DNA of 15,130 bases from DATEZO01 sp035255485. GTDB lineage: Bacteria; Pseudomonadota; Gammaproteobacteria; Burkholderiales; Burkholderiaceae_D. Below the pieces are notes generated by a model. It had not been told where the DNA came from. It was given only the letters and a program-made list of their open reading frames with translations, and did no database searches. The DNA is taken from positions 1 through 15,130 of the forward strand of contig DATEZO010000134.1 of assembly GCA_035255485.1 (NCBI GenBank), in the 5' to 3' direction. Both the position numbers and the translations under genes were made by a program. Shown here in pieces: positions 1 to 5,496 of this stretch (the stretch's first letter is position 1; the number at the start of each line of letters is the position of its first letter).

Positions 1-778
1 CACTGTCGACTGCTGCCGCGCCTGTATAGCCCTGGATCACACCTTTGGCGGTGGCCATCTTGGCGCTGTCGTTGTCGGTTAGATTGCTCTTGCGCTCCGG
101 TCCCTTGCCCGCATCACTGGTGCGTTTGGCATGCGTGCGCAGAAACTCCCGAATGGAATCGGCCTCGGCCCTCAGGGCCTCAATACGCGCAACAGCCGTC
201 TTGCGCTCCGATGGGTCTTCCGCACTGGCCGTGTCAAGCCTGCCGTGTTCCCGCAGCATTTGCCTGACGCGTTCTTCGATCCGGTCCGCCTGGTGCGCCA
301 ACTCCGCATGCGTGCCGCTCCGGGCCTTGCTGGCATTGGCCGGCAGTTTGACGCCATCAATCGCAAACATCTGCCGGCCGATCAAGCCTTGCCGGTCGCA
401 AATCAGGATGACGTCGGTGAAGATGGCGGCAATGTCATCGGCCAGCGTCCGAATGAACGAGGCAATCGTGGTGTAGGCAGGTTGCGTGTCGCCGGACAGC
501 GCCATGAACAGGACGTTCTCGCGGCAAGCCCGTTCGATGCTGCGGCTGCTGATGATGCTGCGCGAGTAGGCCAGCAGCACGACCTTGAGCAAGACAGCCG
601 GGTCATAGGCAGGAGCGCCGGTATCGTCATTGTTGAATCTGGCGCGCAACGGAGAAAGATCAAACTCGGTATCGATCAGCACATGCAGCGCATGCTCGAA
701 AGTGCCGGCAACAAGCTGCTGCTCCAGCACGACGGGAAGAAAACGCGGGCTCATATCGACCGGCTTGAATCGTGCCAT
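1..778 (-). CDS. IS1182-family transposase, N-terminal part (runs off window)
   Basis: The open frame starts at ATG 776-778 and is still open at base 1, giving about 259 residues of a protein that usually has 450-550. AAGGAG lies about 7 nt upstream of the start. Residues about 25-110 look like the DUF772 transposase N-terminal domain (hydrophobic helices, then YSRSIISSRSIERAC). FAIDGVKLPANAS at about 138-150 matches the IS1182 DG(T/V)K.xANAS block, with D141 as the likely first catalytic acid. LTDNDSAKM followed by GVIQGYTGAAAVD at the window edge matches the second conserved block. The C-terminal half, the last catalytic residue and the distal inverted repeat are outside the window. The near end of the element must fall between about 780 and 853, but I could not define an inverted repeat or target duplication. 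It sits directly beyond the last attC of the cassette array. Confidence 0.85.
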   Translation of the reverse strand, partial: MARFKPVDMSPRFLPVVLEQQLVAGTFEHALHVLIDTEFDLSPLRARFNNDDTGAPAYDPAVLLKVVLLAYSRSIISSRSIERACRENVLFMALSGDTQPAYTTIASFIRTLADDIAAIFTDVILICDRQGLIGRQMFAIDGVKLPANASKARSGTHAELAHQADRIEERVRQMLREHGRLDTASAEDPSERKTAVARIEALRAEADSIREFLRTHAKRTSDAGKGPERKSNLTDNDSAKMATAKGVIQGYTGAAAVDS

Positions 779-853
779 CGCAGCGCTCCTTGCTAATTGA
801 AGTCTCTACTGCTCAGACATCGAAACTAGGAACTCGTTTACGCTTTTTGCACA

Positions 854-924
854 GCCTCAACGTTTGAATTTACCGACGCTGCACGGCTTTATCGCGCAGC
901 GTCCGGGGGAATGATGGATTGGGT
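854..924 (-). other. attC site of the lysE cassette
   Basis: Read on the minus strand the site starts with ACCCAAT (expected RYYYAAC, one mismatch) two bases after the LysE stop and ends with GTTGAGGC, a near match to the core site GTTRRRY. Between them lies a strong hairpin: GACGCTGC pairs with GCAGCGTC around a 13-nt centre. Length (about 71 bp), position immediately after a stop codon, and the paired ends fit an integron attC. It is the last one before the IS1182 element. Confidence 0.7.
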
Positions 925-925
925 G

Positions 926-1540
926 TCATTTTTCAGTTAGCGCCAAGCTCGCACCAAGACCAACAAAAGTTGCGGCAAAGGTACGACGAAGCCAAGTTTG
1001 TACGCGCGGCGATTCGATAACCGCTTTGCGGAAAGCATGGGCGAGAAAGCCATAGGCAATAAACACGATGAATGTCATCGCCATGAAAACAGCGCTCAGC
1101 AGGGCAAGCTGGAAGAGCGGTTCAGTCGCTCCCGGCTGAACAAATTGCGGTAGAAAAGCCAAGAAAAAAATAGTTAGTTTCGGATTGAGAATGTTGAGCA
1201 GGAACGCTTTTACGACAACACCAGCGGCCGTTCCTGTAGAGGTGTTTTGGTCGATGGCGAAGGCCGATTTGTCGCGCCAGGTGGCATAGGCGACAAACAG
1301 CAGGTAGGCAACGCCGGCATACTTTAGTGCCTGGAAAGCGAGCGCGCTGGTGTGCATGACGGCGGCGAGCCCCAGCACTGTTGCTATGAGATGAGGGAGG
1401 ATGCCCGCTGTGCAACCGAGTGCCGCGAACACACTCGCCTTCCGGCCTTGGGCAAGGCCGGTGGATACGGTGTAGATGACCCCTGTGCCAGGGATCAGCA
1501 CTACGATGAACGAGGTGATGAGAAATTCAAGGGTCAACAT
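926..1540 (-). CDS. LysE/RhtB family amino-acid exporter
   Basis: This is a 204-residue inner-membrane protein. The start chosen is ATG 1538-1540, because AGGAGA lies 8 nt upstream and the protein then opens with the hydrophobic MLTLEFLITSFIVVLIPGTG typical of the family; an 18-codon upstream extension is in frame but lacks these supports. The PGTG loop near residue 16, the glycine-rich GLAQGRKASVFAALGCTAG stretch and the NPK motif in LNILNPKLTIFF are LysE/RhtB hallmarks. About six membrane segments are predicted by eye. The family exports amino acids or related metabolites; the substrate cannot be read from sequence. It is the last recognisable gene cassette of the array and has its own ribosome binding site. 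Confidence 0.88.
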   Translation of the reverse strand: MLTLEFLITSFIVVLIPGTGVIYTVSTGLAQGRKASVFAALGCTAGILPHLIATVLGLAAVMHTSALAFQALKYAGVAYLLFVAYATWRDKSAFAIDQNTSTGTAAGVVVKAFLLNILNPKLTIFFLAFLPQFVQPGATEPLFQLALLSAVFMAMTFIVFIAYGFLAHAFRKAVIESPRVQTWLRRTFAATFVGLGASLALTEK

Positions 1541-1581
1541 TAAATGGATCTCCTGTGGATTGTATGTAGCGGGATTGTAAC

Positions 1582-1648
1582 GCCCAACGTTCAAGCTGGC
1601 CGGCCTGCGCGGCTTTTCGTCCAGGTTCGGTTGACTGCAGGGTTGGGG
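1582..1648 (-). other. attC site of the VOC cassette
   Basis: On the minus strand the site runs from CCCCAAC (one mismatch to RYYYAAC) to GTTGGGC, a full match to GTTRRRY. The inner arms are complementary with extra unpaired bases on one side (TCAA...CCTGG against CCAGCTTGA), as in attC L-boxes. The site starts 9 bases after the stop of the VOC gene and the lysE gene follows 40 bases beyond it. Confidence 0.72.
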
Positions 1649-1657
1649 GCCGACGGC

Positions 1658-2293
1658 TCATAGCACGCGAAGCCCTTGCGGTGTGTTGATGTGCGCGACC
1701 AAGCATGCAGTGCGATTACCGCCCGGTAGCGAAATAGAAAGCGGGCCTTCAAGGCCGATGGACAGCAGCAAGCGAGAGATACGTTCTGGCTCAGAATGAA
1801 AAATTTCAATCTTGGCGAGAGACAAACCATGATCTTGAAGCTTTGCGGCAGGATGCACTTCCGCTTGCCACTCAATAAGTGCAGGTGCGATGCCGTTCAA
1901 CGGAAGAGCGCCATCGGCGGGAATAGTGATGAGCCAGTTGAGCGCGCCACGGCTCATTGGCTCGATATTCCCAAGTGGCTCAGAACAAGCAGAAGCGGTT
2001 GCATGAATGTCGGGAGTGCGCGCCACCCAAGTAGACAGCGAAGGCGCCGAGTTCGGGCGCAGTGTGTCTAGAGCGAACCAGCGGGGCCTCGGAGGCGCCG
2101 GTGCCCTGGGGTTTGATGCGATCACTTCCAGGAACAGAGAATCGCCAAGCCGCAGAAGAAGATTGTGCGTTCCCATGCGGGGATGCTCTCCGCCAACCTG
2201 CGGCGTGACGCCGAGCGCCTGGCGAACAAACTCGGCACCGGCTTCAAGCGTTGGTGCGGTAACGGTGATGTGGTCAATGAAGCAGCGTGTCAT
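1658..2293 (-). CDS. VOC-superfamily (glyoxalase-like) protein
   Basis: The 211-residue protein opens with FIDHITVTAPTLEAGAEFVRQALGV, the first beta-alpha unit of the vicinal oxygen chelate fold, and resembles the Glyoxalase_3-type domain (HITV near residue 8, LGD.LFLEVIA near 50-60). A second, weaker half (LAKIEIFHSEPERISRLL) follows. H8 and E56 are candidate metal ligands, but the substrate is unknown. The start is ATG 2291-2293; its ribosome binding site, GAGG, is supplied by the preceding cassette core site GTTGAGGC. The gene is a typical single-ORF cassette, ending just before an attC site. Cytoplasmic; no signal peptide. Confidence 0.75.
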   Translation of the reverse strand: MTRCFIDHITVTAPTLEAGAEFVRQALGVTPQVGGEHPRMGTHNLLLRLGDSLFLEVIASNPRAPAPPRPRWFALDTLRPNSAPSLSTWVARTPDIHATASACSEPLGNIEPMSRGALNWLITIPADGALPLNGIAPALIEWQAEVHPAAKLQDHGLSLAKIEIFHSEPERISRLLLSIGLEGPLSISLPGGNRTACLVAHINTPQGLRVL

Positions 2294-2298
2294 TCAAA

Positions 2299-2335
2299 GC
2301 CTCAACGCCTGAATTAGGCCCCACCCCGGTTATAG
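2299..2335 (-). other. short, degenerate attC-like site
   Basis: On the minus strand the right half (CCTAATTCAGGC then GTTGAGGC) looks like a normal attC end, but the left end (TATAAC, overlapping the TAA stop of the upstream gene) is only about 37 bp away, shorter than the usual 57 or more. A small inverted repeat, GCCT-gaatt-AGGC, lies at 2307-2319. I read it as an attC that has lost part of its left arm and is probably not functional. Confidence 0.45.
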
Positions 2336-2776
2336 CCCGGGGTAGCGGCCTTCCTCGTCAACAAGATAGACCTGGGTCAAATACCAGCGCCCCTTGGCTT
2401 TAACTAGCTCGTACTCATAGATCGGGGTGTAGATCGGATCTGGAACCTCAGTACGTACGGTCGCATGATCTCCATCGATTTTGACGGAAACCGTCCGCTC
2501 TTTTGAAGGGTCATGCGAAGGGTCGCTGCCATAGGCGATAGGCTCCCTCCTGAAATTCGGGAGCGTGTACTTACGCAGTAGCGTGTTGTACTCGCTCTCC
2601 ACTTTTGGCATTGAATCAGAGATGCCAAGCCTAGTGTCGAGGTCAATTGCGATGTTGTTCCAGGCGAGATAGTCGGCTTGGAATGACCGGACCAAGGCTT
2701 CAGGCGTGCTATTCCAGTCTGCAGCAGCAGTGGCCGAGGCGAACATCAGAAGGAGGGATAGCGTTGATCGCTTCAT
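2330..2776 (-). CDS. exported NTF2-fold-like protein, possible immunity-type
   Basis: The protein has 148 residues. Residues 1-18 form a clear signal peptide ending at an alanine-rich site (SATAAA), so the mature protein is periplasmic. The remainder, with PEALVRSFQADYLAWNN at about 25-41, a central RREPIAYGSD segment and the C-terminal YEYELVKAKGRWYLTQVYLVD, resembles NTF2-like proteins of the type listed as immunity proteins of polymorphic toxins. The family match is from memory of motif layout and is moderate. No toxin gene is adjacent. The ATG lies 6 nt after the AGG of the cassette core GTTAGGC, which is the only ribosome-binding-like sequence present. It is a single-gene integron cassette. 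Confidence 0.65.
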   Translation of the reverse strand: MKRSTLSLLLMFASATAAADWNSTPEALVRSFQADYLAWNNIAIDLDTRLGISDSMPKVESEYNTLLRKYTLPNFRREPIAYGSDPSHDPSKERTVSVKIDGDHATVRTEVPDPIYTPIYEYELVKAKGRWYLTQVYLVDEEGRYPGL

Positions 2777-2781
2777 GTGGG

Positions 2782-2838
2782 GCCTAACGCTTTATTGACG
2801 CGCGCCGGCAGACGTCACGGTCGAATTATGGGTTAGCT
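2782..2838 (-). other. attC site of the first-listed GNAT cassette
   Basis: On the minus strand it runs from AGCTAAC to a perfect core GTTAGGC (57 bp). Inner arms TGACG and CGTCA pair. The site lies inside the end of the acetyltransferase reading frame and supplies its last 15 or so residues. The next gene starts 6 bases after the core. Confidence 0.75.
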
Positions 2839-3334
2839 TCTTTTCAAAGCAGACAGCCGCCGCATTGCCGAAATACTTGCCGAAGTTCGGAATTCGTTTG
2901 TAGCCACGCGATTCGTAGAAACGCACAGCACGTTCATTCACCAACCGCGTCTCTAGCCATAGCGCACGATAGCCCATCTTGGCTGCTTCGCCTTCAAGAT
3001 AAGCAAGTATGACTGAGCCGACACCTGACGAAGTCTGTCGCGAAAACATTCGCTTTACCTCAGCAACACCGTCGTGAATTGGCCTAAACGCACCACAGCC
3101 GACTGCTTGGCCTTTGCCGTCACGAGCAACAACAAAGAGTGCATTAGGCACCTTTACGTCGTTCGGGTCGAATGACGACTTTCCATCGTCTCCCGTGATT
3201 GAAGCAAGCGTGGCCGAAAGCTCTTCGATCAACTGACTTGCGTCCTCGTTTATTGGGTCTTCAGGATTAACTGTAAGCATCTCTATTGTGAAAGCTGACG
3301 AAGGTGTAGAAAAAGTATTCTCGCATCTTGCCAC
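2792..3334 (-). CDS. GNAT family N-acetyltransferase
   Basis: A 180-residue acetyl-CoA-dependent acetyltransferase by fold. The order matches the family: N-terminal helix region with LIEELSATLASITGD, then LFVVARDGKGQAVGCGAFRP, the AEVKRMF strand, the pyrophosphate-binding loop SGVGS, and the C-terminal RAVRFYESRGYKRIPNFGKY. The substrate is unknown. The start is uncertain: GTG at 3332-3334 keeps the FTIEMLT segment that homologues seem to have, while the only in-frame ATG is at 3278-3280 and has no convincing ribosome binding site either. The last 15 residues (from about KLTHNS) are encoded by the attC site. About 215 bp of non-coding leader separates the start from the previous attC, unusual for a cassette. 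Confidence 0.85.
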   Translation of the reverse strand: MARCENTFSTPSSAFTIEMLTVNPEDPINEDASQLIEELSATLASITGDDGKSSFDPNDVKVPNALFVVARDGKGQAVGCGAFRPIHDGVAEVKRMFSRQTSSGVGSVILAYLEGEAAKMGYRALWLETRLVNERAVRFYESRGYKRIPNFGKYFGNAAAVCFEKKLTHNSTVTSAGARQ

Positions 3335-3388
3335 GCCCGAACTGTTATCACAATAACCAGTCTATGGGAGAAACAAGGAGCGTCCCCC

Positions 3389-3475
3389 ATGGCCCGTTAC
3401 AAGCACATCGATATGCGCAGTAACGACAAAGGCAAGCGCAAGGCTTGCCTTTGTCTTGTTCACTTCCCGAATTGA
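3389..3475 (+). pseudogene. 28-codon plus-strand ORF, possible transposase start remnant
   Basis: This small ORF runs against the direction of the array and has a good ribosome binding site (AAGGAG, 8 nt before ATG). Its first nine residues, MARYKHIDM, resemble the MAR(F/Y)KxxDM start of IS1182-type transposases, including the one at the left edge of this window (MARFKPVDM). The rest does not match a transposase and ends at TGA. It may be the stub of an internally deleted insertion sequence, or a real very small gene; I cannot tell. Two inverted repeats and a terminator-like hairpin lie in and after it. Confidence 0.3.
3425..3455. repeat. perfect 12-bp inverted repeat
   Basis: GACAAAGGCAAG and CTTGCCTTTGTC form a perfect 12-bp stem around a 7-nt loop, inside the small plus-strand ORF. 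It could act as a terminator or be the junction of a deleted mobile element. A second imperfect palindrome (CGTTAC...GTAACG around ATCGAT) lies just to its left at about 3395-3425. Confidence 0.6.
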
Positions 3476-3523
3476 CTCGATCTGCGCGGAGCGCAAATTG
3501 ACGCACTGCGTCTTGCGCCTTCG

Positions 3524-3545
3524 CCCTTTCGAAAAAGGGTTTTTC
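3524..3545 (+). terminator. Rho-independent terminator-like hairpin
   Basis: CCCTTT-cgaa-AAAGGG forms a 6-bp stem with a 4-nt loop, directly followed on the plus strand by a run of five T and TCT. The T-run exists only on the plus strand, so it would end transcription opposite to the cassettes, consistent with a plus-strand unit at 3389-3475. Confidence 0.5.
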
Positions 3546-3550
3546 TACGG

Positions 3551-3620
3551 CTTCAACGTCCAAGCTCAGGGACGCAGCGCGGCATTATTGCGCAGTGTCC
3601 TCTGCAACGCCGGGTTAGCC
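3551..3620 (-). other. attC site of the second GNAT cassette
   Basis: On the minus strand it runs from GGCTAAC to GTTGAAG(CC), about 70 bp, with complementary inner segments (GACACTGCGC, GCGCTGCGTC). The reading frame of the acetyltransferase continues into it. The ends are near, not perfect, matches to RYYYAAC and GTTRRRY. Confidence 0.68.
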
Positions 3621-4075
3621 CTGGCTTCCATTGCGAACACTTCTTCATTCGATTCGGACTCAACAATCAGGAAGCCAAGATTTGAATAGATGGAGAAAGC
3701 GGGGGCGTTGTCTCTATATACCCGGAGAGTGATTGTACCTGCGTTCGTTGCATTCAATGCCTCGGCGATAAGAAGATTGCACAGTGTTTTGCCATACCCT
3801 CGTCCACGCTCGTGCGGTGAAACGATTATGCGACCGAGATGCACCGAGCGTTCATCTCGACGCCAGAACTGCCCGAAACCCAAGAGGACGCCGTTGCCTT
3901 GGGCCATGCTAAAGCTACAAGAATTTGGCACTGCCAGTAGCTCGGGCAGTTCTTGAGAAACGAACGGGAAACGAAAATGCGGCCCTGCCCAACGGGCGCA
4001 AGAGATTGAATCAGGAATCCATGATGCGATCGTGTCGTAGTCCGAGGCCACGGGGATGCGGAGCAAAGTGTTCAT
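3566..4075 (-). CDS. GNAT family N-acetyltransferase (RimI-like)
   Basis: The 169-residue protein has the GNAT core: a strand GRIIVSPHE at about 81-89 followed by the acetyl-CoA loop RGRGYG (90-95), a helix, then ITLRVYRDNAPAFSIYSNLGF at about 115-135, the usual C-terminal motif. The N-terminal part (SDYDTIASWI) resembles RimI/RimL-like enzymes that start with a ligand-binding helix. The substrate is unknown. The start ATG 4073-4075 has no clear Shine-Dalgarno sequence. The last 17 residues, from ANPALQRT, are encoded by the attC site and are not expected to matter for catalysis. This is the third cassette from the attI side. Confidence 0.85.
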   Translation of the reverse strand: MNTLLRIPVASDYDTIASWIPDSISCARWAGPHFRFPFVSQELPELLAVPNSCSFSMAQGNGVLLGFGQFWRRDERSVHLGRIIVSPHERGRGYGKTLCNLLIAEALNATNAGTITLRVYRDNAPAFSIYSNLGFLIVESESNEEVFAMEARANPALQRTLRNNAALRP

Positions 4076-4080
4076 GAAAA

Positions 4081-4174
4081 GGGTTAATGTGGAAGTAAGC
4101 GGGCGCCGGAGCGCGCAGCGCGGAGGGAACCCAAAGCGCAGCTTTGGGCGGTTCGCTTGACTAGCCTGTTGGGT
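4081..4174 (-). other. attC site of the lipoprotein cassette, right core degenerate
   Basis: On the minus strand it starts with a perfect ACCCAAC. The inner boxes pair with one bulged base (AGTCAAGCG against CGCTTACT), which is the attC hallmark that sets strand choice. The centre has a CCCAAAG...CTTTGGG hairpin. The right core is degenerate (ATTAACC, first G changed), so excision may be impaired. Length about 94 bp. Confidence 0.65.
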
Positions 4175-4198
4175 GCTCTGGGTTGATAGAGCTTGCAG

Positions 4199-4663
4199 TT
4201 ATCGTGCCGCGCTACACTTGCCTGATTTGGCCATTTCGAGCTTGGCGACATCTATTTTGCCTTGCTCTTCAGGGATTTGCTCTAGCCCCGCGCCACCAAC
4301 AAATACGCCCATCTTAATGAACTGGCGAATAAAATATTTCTTACCAGCCTCGAACATTAACTCAAGGGTATTTGGTGAAAACTCAGATTCTGTATCGACT
4401 TTGTGATTTCTTCCGCCCTCAACTTCCGTATAGAAAAACACATCTGGCGCACTCTCTCCGATGCACTTTCCATCAATCCAAACGTCCTTCTTGAGGCCCT
4501 TGCCAACGAAGCTGTCACGATAAATGTAAAGGCCGGCATTGCCTTGACTAGGTGGGTTGAATTCTTTTGCTTTTGCTGACTCTGCTTTTGAGGTCATTTC
4601 TACAGATGCACACCCGGAAATTAGAAGTGTGGCTGTAAGTGTAACGACAGAGACGGTCTTCAT
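4199..4663 (-). CDS. DUF2846-like lipoprotein
   Basis: The protein has 154 residues. Residues 1-18 are a lipoprotein signal ending in the lipobox LISGC, so the mature N-terminal cysteine would be lipidated and the protein held in the inner or outer membrane. The body, with AGLYIYRDSFVGKG, KKDVWIDGKCIGE, FFYTEVEGGRNHKV and EAGKKYFIRQF, follows the layout of DUF2846 proteins. Function is unknown. The start ATG is supported by GAGGAA about 8 nt upstream. Base composition is more A+T-rich than the genes of the right half, as expected for a captured cassette. It has its own leader of about 65 bp after the previous attC core. Confidence 0.8.
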   Translation of the reverse strand: MKTVSVVTLTATLLISGCASVEMTSKAESAKAKEFNPPSQGNAGLYIYRDSFVGKGLKKDVWIDGKCIGESAPDVFFYTEVEGGRNHKVDTESEFSPNTLELMFEAGKKYFIRQFIKMGVFVGGAGLEQIPEEQGKIDVAKLEMAKSGKCSAAR

Positions 4664-4729
4664 TGAGTTGATTCCTCGATTGAGTATTGAAAGTTTGAGC
4701 TGATTTACGCCCGCTCACGGCGAATTGGT

Positions 4730-4792
4730 GCCTAACGCTAAGGTAGTGGGCGGCGAGGTTTTTCGCCGTCACTGTTGACCGCCGTGTTAGAT
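4730..4792 (-). other. attC site of the first cassette (textbook ends)
   Basis: On the minus strand it begins ATCTAAC (exact RYYYAAC) and ends GTTAGGC (exact GTTRRRY), 63 bp. The centre forms a hairpin with CGGCGA pairing with TCGCCG around AAAACC. The upstream gene's stop codon TAG lies one base before the right core, so the site lies almost entirely inside the reading frame. This is the best-preserved attC in the window. Confidence 0.85.
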
Positions 4793-5067
4793 CTGCGTTG
4801 TAACGGCAAGATACCGATTAACACGAACAGCACAGTCAATGCTGTCGCAATCCCGGTCATCTTTAAAAATACAGACGTGTTTAAGCCAAGCGCAGCGTCA
4901 ACTCCAGCCCATAGCAGGAACAAGGCAAGCACTACCACTGGCCCGTACCTCAGCGAGCTTAAGCCGTGACATTTGGGACAGGCAGCTATTGCGCTTGAAT
5001 CAAACATAAGCCGGCGCTTCTGGCCATAGCTTATGGTGCTCTGACCGCAATATGGACATTTGCTCAT
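4738..5067 (-). CDS. zinc-ribbon protein with two membrane helices
   Basis: The 109-residue protein has two CxxC pairs (CPYC at 4-7 and CPKC at 30-33), the pattern of a small zinc ribbon, followed by two hydrophobic helices at about 43-60 and 68-89. I do not recognise a characterised family; small zinc-ribbon membrane proteins of this kind are common as hypothetical genes. The final 17 residues (SNTAVNSDGEKPRRPLP) come from the attC site. The start ATG lies only 3 nt after the core GTTAGAT, so it has almost no leader and depends on upstream transcription from the attI side. It is the first cassette of the array. Confidence 0.75.
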   Translation of the reverse strand: MSKCPYCGQSTISYGQKRRLMFDSSAIAACPKCHGLSSLRYGPVVVLALFLLWAGVDAALGLNTSVFLKMTGIATALTVLFVLIGILPLQRRSNTAVNSDGEKPRRPLP

Positions 5068-5070
5068 AAG

Positions 5071-5140
5071 ATCTAACTAGATATGTCCGAACAATAATGA
5101 CGCATATATGGACTCATGACGGATAACGTTTTTTGGGAAA
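5071..5140 (-). other. candidate attI region with core site GTTAGAT
   Basis: GTTAGAT (5071-5077, minus strand) is an exact GTTRRRY core at the boundary of the first cassette. The 60-70 bp beyond it do not form an attC-type long hairpin, and the intI remnant begins 134 bp away in divergent orientation. That is the position of attI in integrons. The outer limit is arbitrary. A possible cassette promoter lies upstream on the minus strand (TTGCAC at 5202-5197 and TATATC at 5181-5176, spacing only 15), which is weak evidence. Confidence 0.5.
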
Positions 5141-5210
5141 GCCCGTGAAATACCCTTGCAGCTTGGCTCTCGCGAGATATATCGTTATTTTTTACAGTGC
5201 AAAATACTTT

Positions 5211-5306
5211 ATGAAGAGCGCCACTGGGATGGCTTTGCATTCTACTAAGTTTTTCGATCGTGTAAAAGAGACAATCCGATATAAACATCACAGTTTGTGA
5301 ACCGAG
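5211..5306 (+). pseudogene. intI: integron integrase (intI) N-terminal remnant
   Basis: The plus-strand frame from ATG 5211 reads a short leader, then STKFFDRVKETIRYKHHSL, a stop (TGA 5298-5300), then TE. This matches the start of integron tyrosine recombinases, whose first conserved segment is of the form LLDQVRxxIRxKHYSxRTExAY. The stop stands where the family has R, consistent with CGA to TGA. Homology ends at about 5306 and the rest of the roughly 320-residue enzyme, including all catalytic residues, is missing. Orientation is divergent from the cassettes, as in integrons. Only about 24 aligned residues support this, but position, orientation and adjoining core site all agree. Confidence 0.72.
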
Positions 5307-5332
5307 GATGTCTGAGAGGCTGCATCAATATA

Positions 5333-5355
5333 AAGCCCGGAACCAGTCCGGGCTT
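5333..5355 (-). terminator. terminator-like hairpin after the icmF remnant
   Basis: AAGCCCGGA and TCCGGGCTT form a perfect 9-bp stem with a 5-nt loop. On the minus strand it is followed by TATATTGA, a weak U-rich tail. It lies 23 bp after the last icmF-like codon, where the terminator of a complete icmF would be, so it was probably carried along with that fragment. Confidence 0.65.
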
Positions 5356-5378
5356 CTCTGCTGCGATGCAGTCGCATA

Positions 5379-5496
5379 CATATTCCGCCGATACTGCCCG
5401 CCGACCTCGAACAGCGCGGTGGTGATCTGCCCCAGCGAGCAGACCCGTACCGCGTCCATCGGTTTTTCGAACACGTTTTGATTGTCGATCACGGCC
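5379..5496 (-). pseudogene. icmF: C-terminal remnant of a second icmF
   Basis: Thirty-nine codons in one frame read AVIDNQNVFEKPMDAVRV, then CSLGQITTALFEVGGQYRR and NM. They align without gaps to the end of the intact icmF at 14014, with 30 of 39 residues identical by hand count. The normal stop is replaced by TAT and the frame reads on to a TGA at about 5328. Both copies point the same way. The divergence rules out a recent duplication; it more likely comes from a different icmF lineage. No upstream mutase sequence remains: at about 5496 the homology switches to an IS4-type transposase. Confidence 0.82.

Noticed and set aside
131..796. 221-codon plus-strand ORF
   Set aside because: Antisense shadow of the IS1182-family transposase.
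3348..3563. 71-codon minus-strand ORF starting inside an attC site
   Set aside because: TTG start, unusual composition, runs through two palindromes and a terminator; likely chance.
5190..5215. LexA box upstream of the intI remnant
   Set aside because: Only a half-site ACAG is present; the CTGT-N8-ACAG pattern is not.
5075..5291. Minus-strand ORF across the attI region
   Set aside because: It runs antisense to the intI remnant and has no recognisable features.
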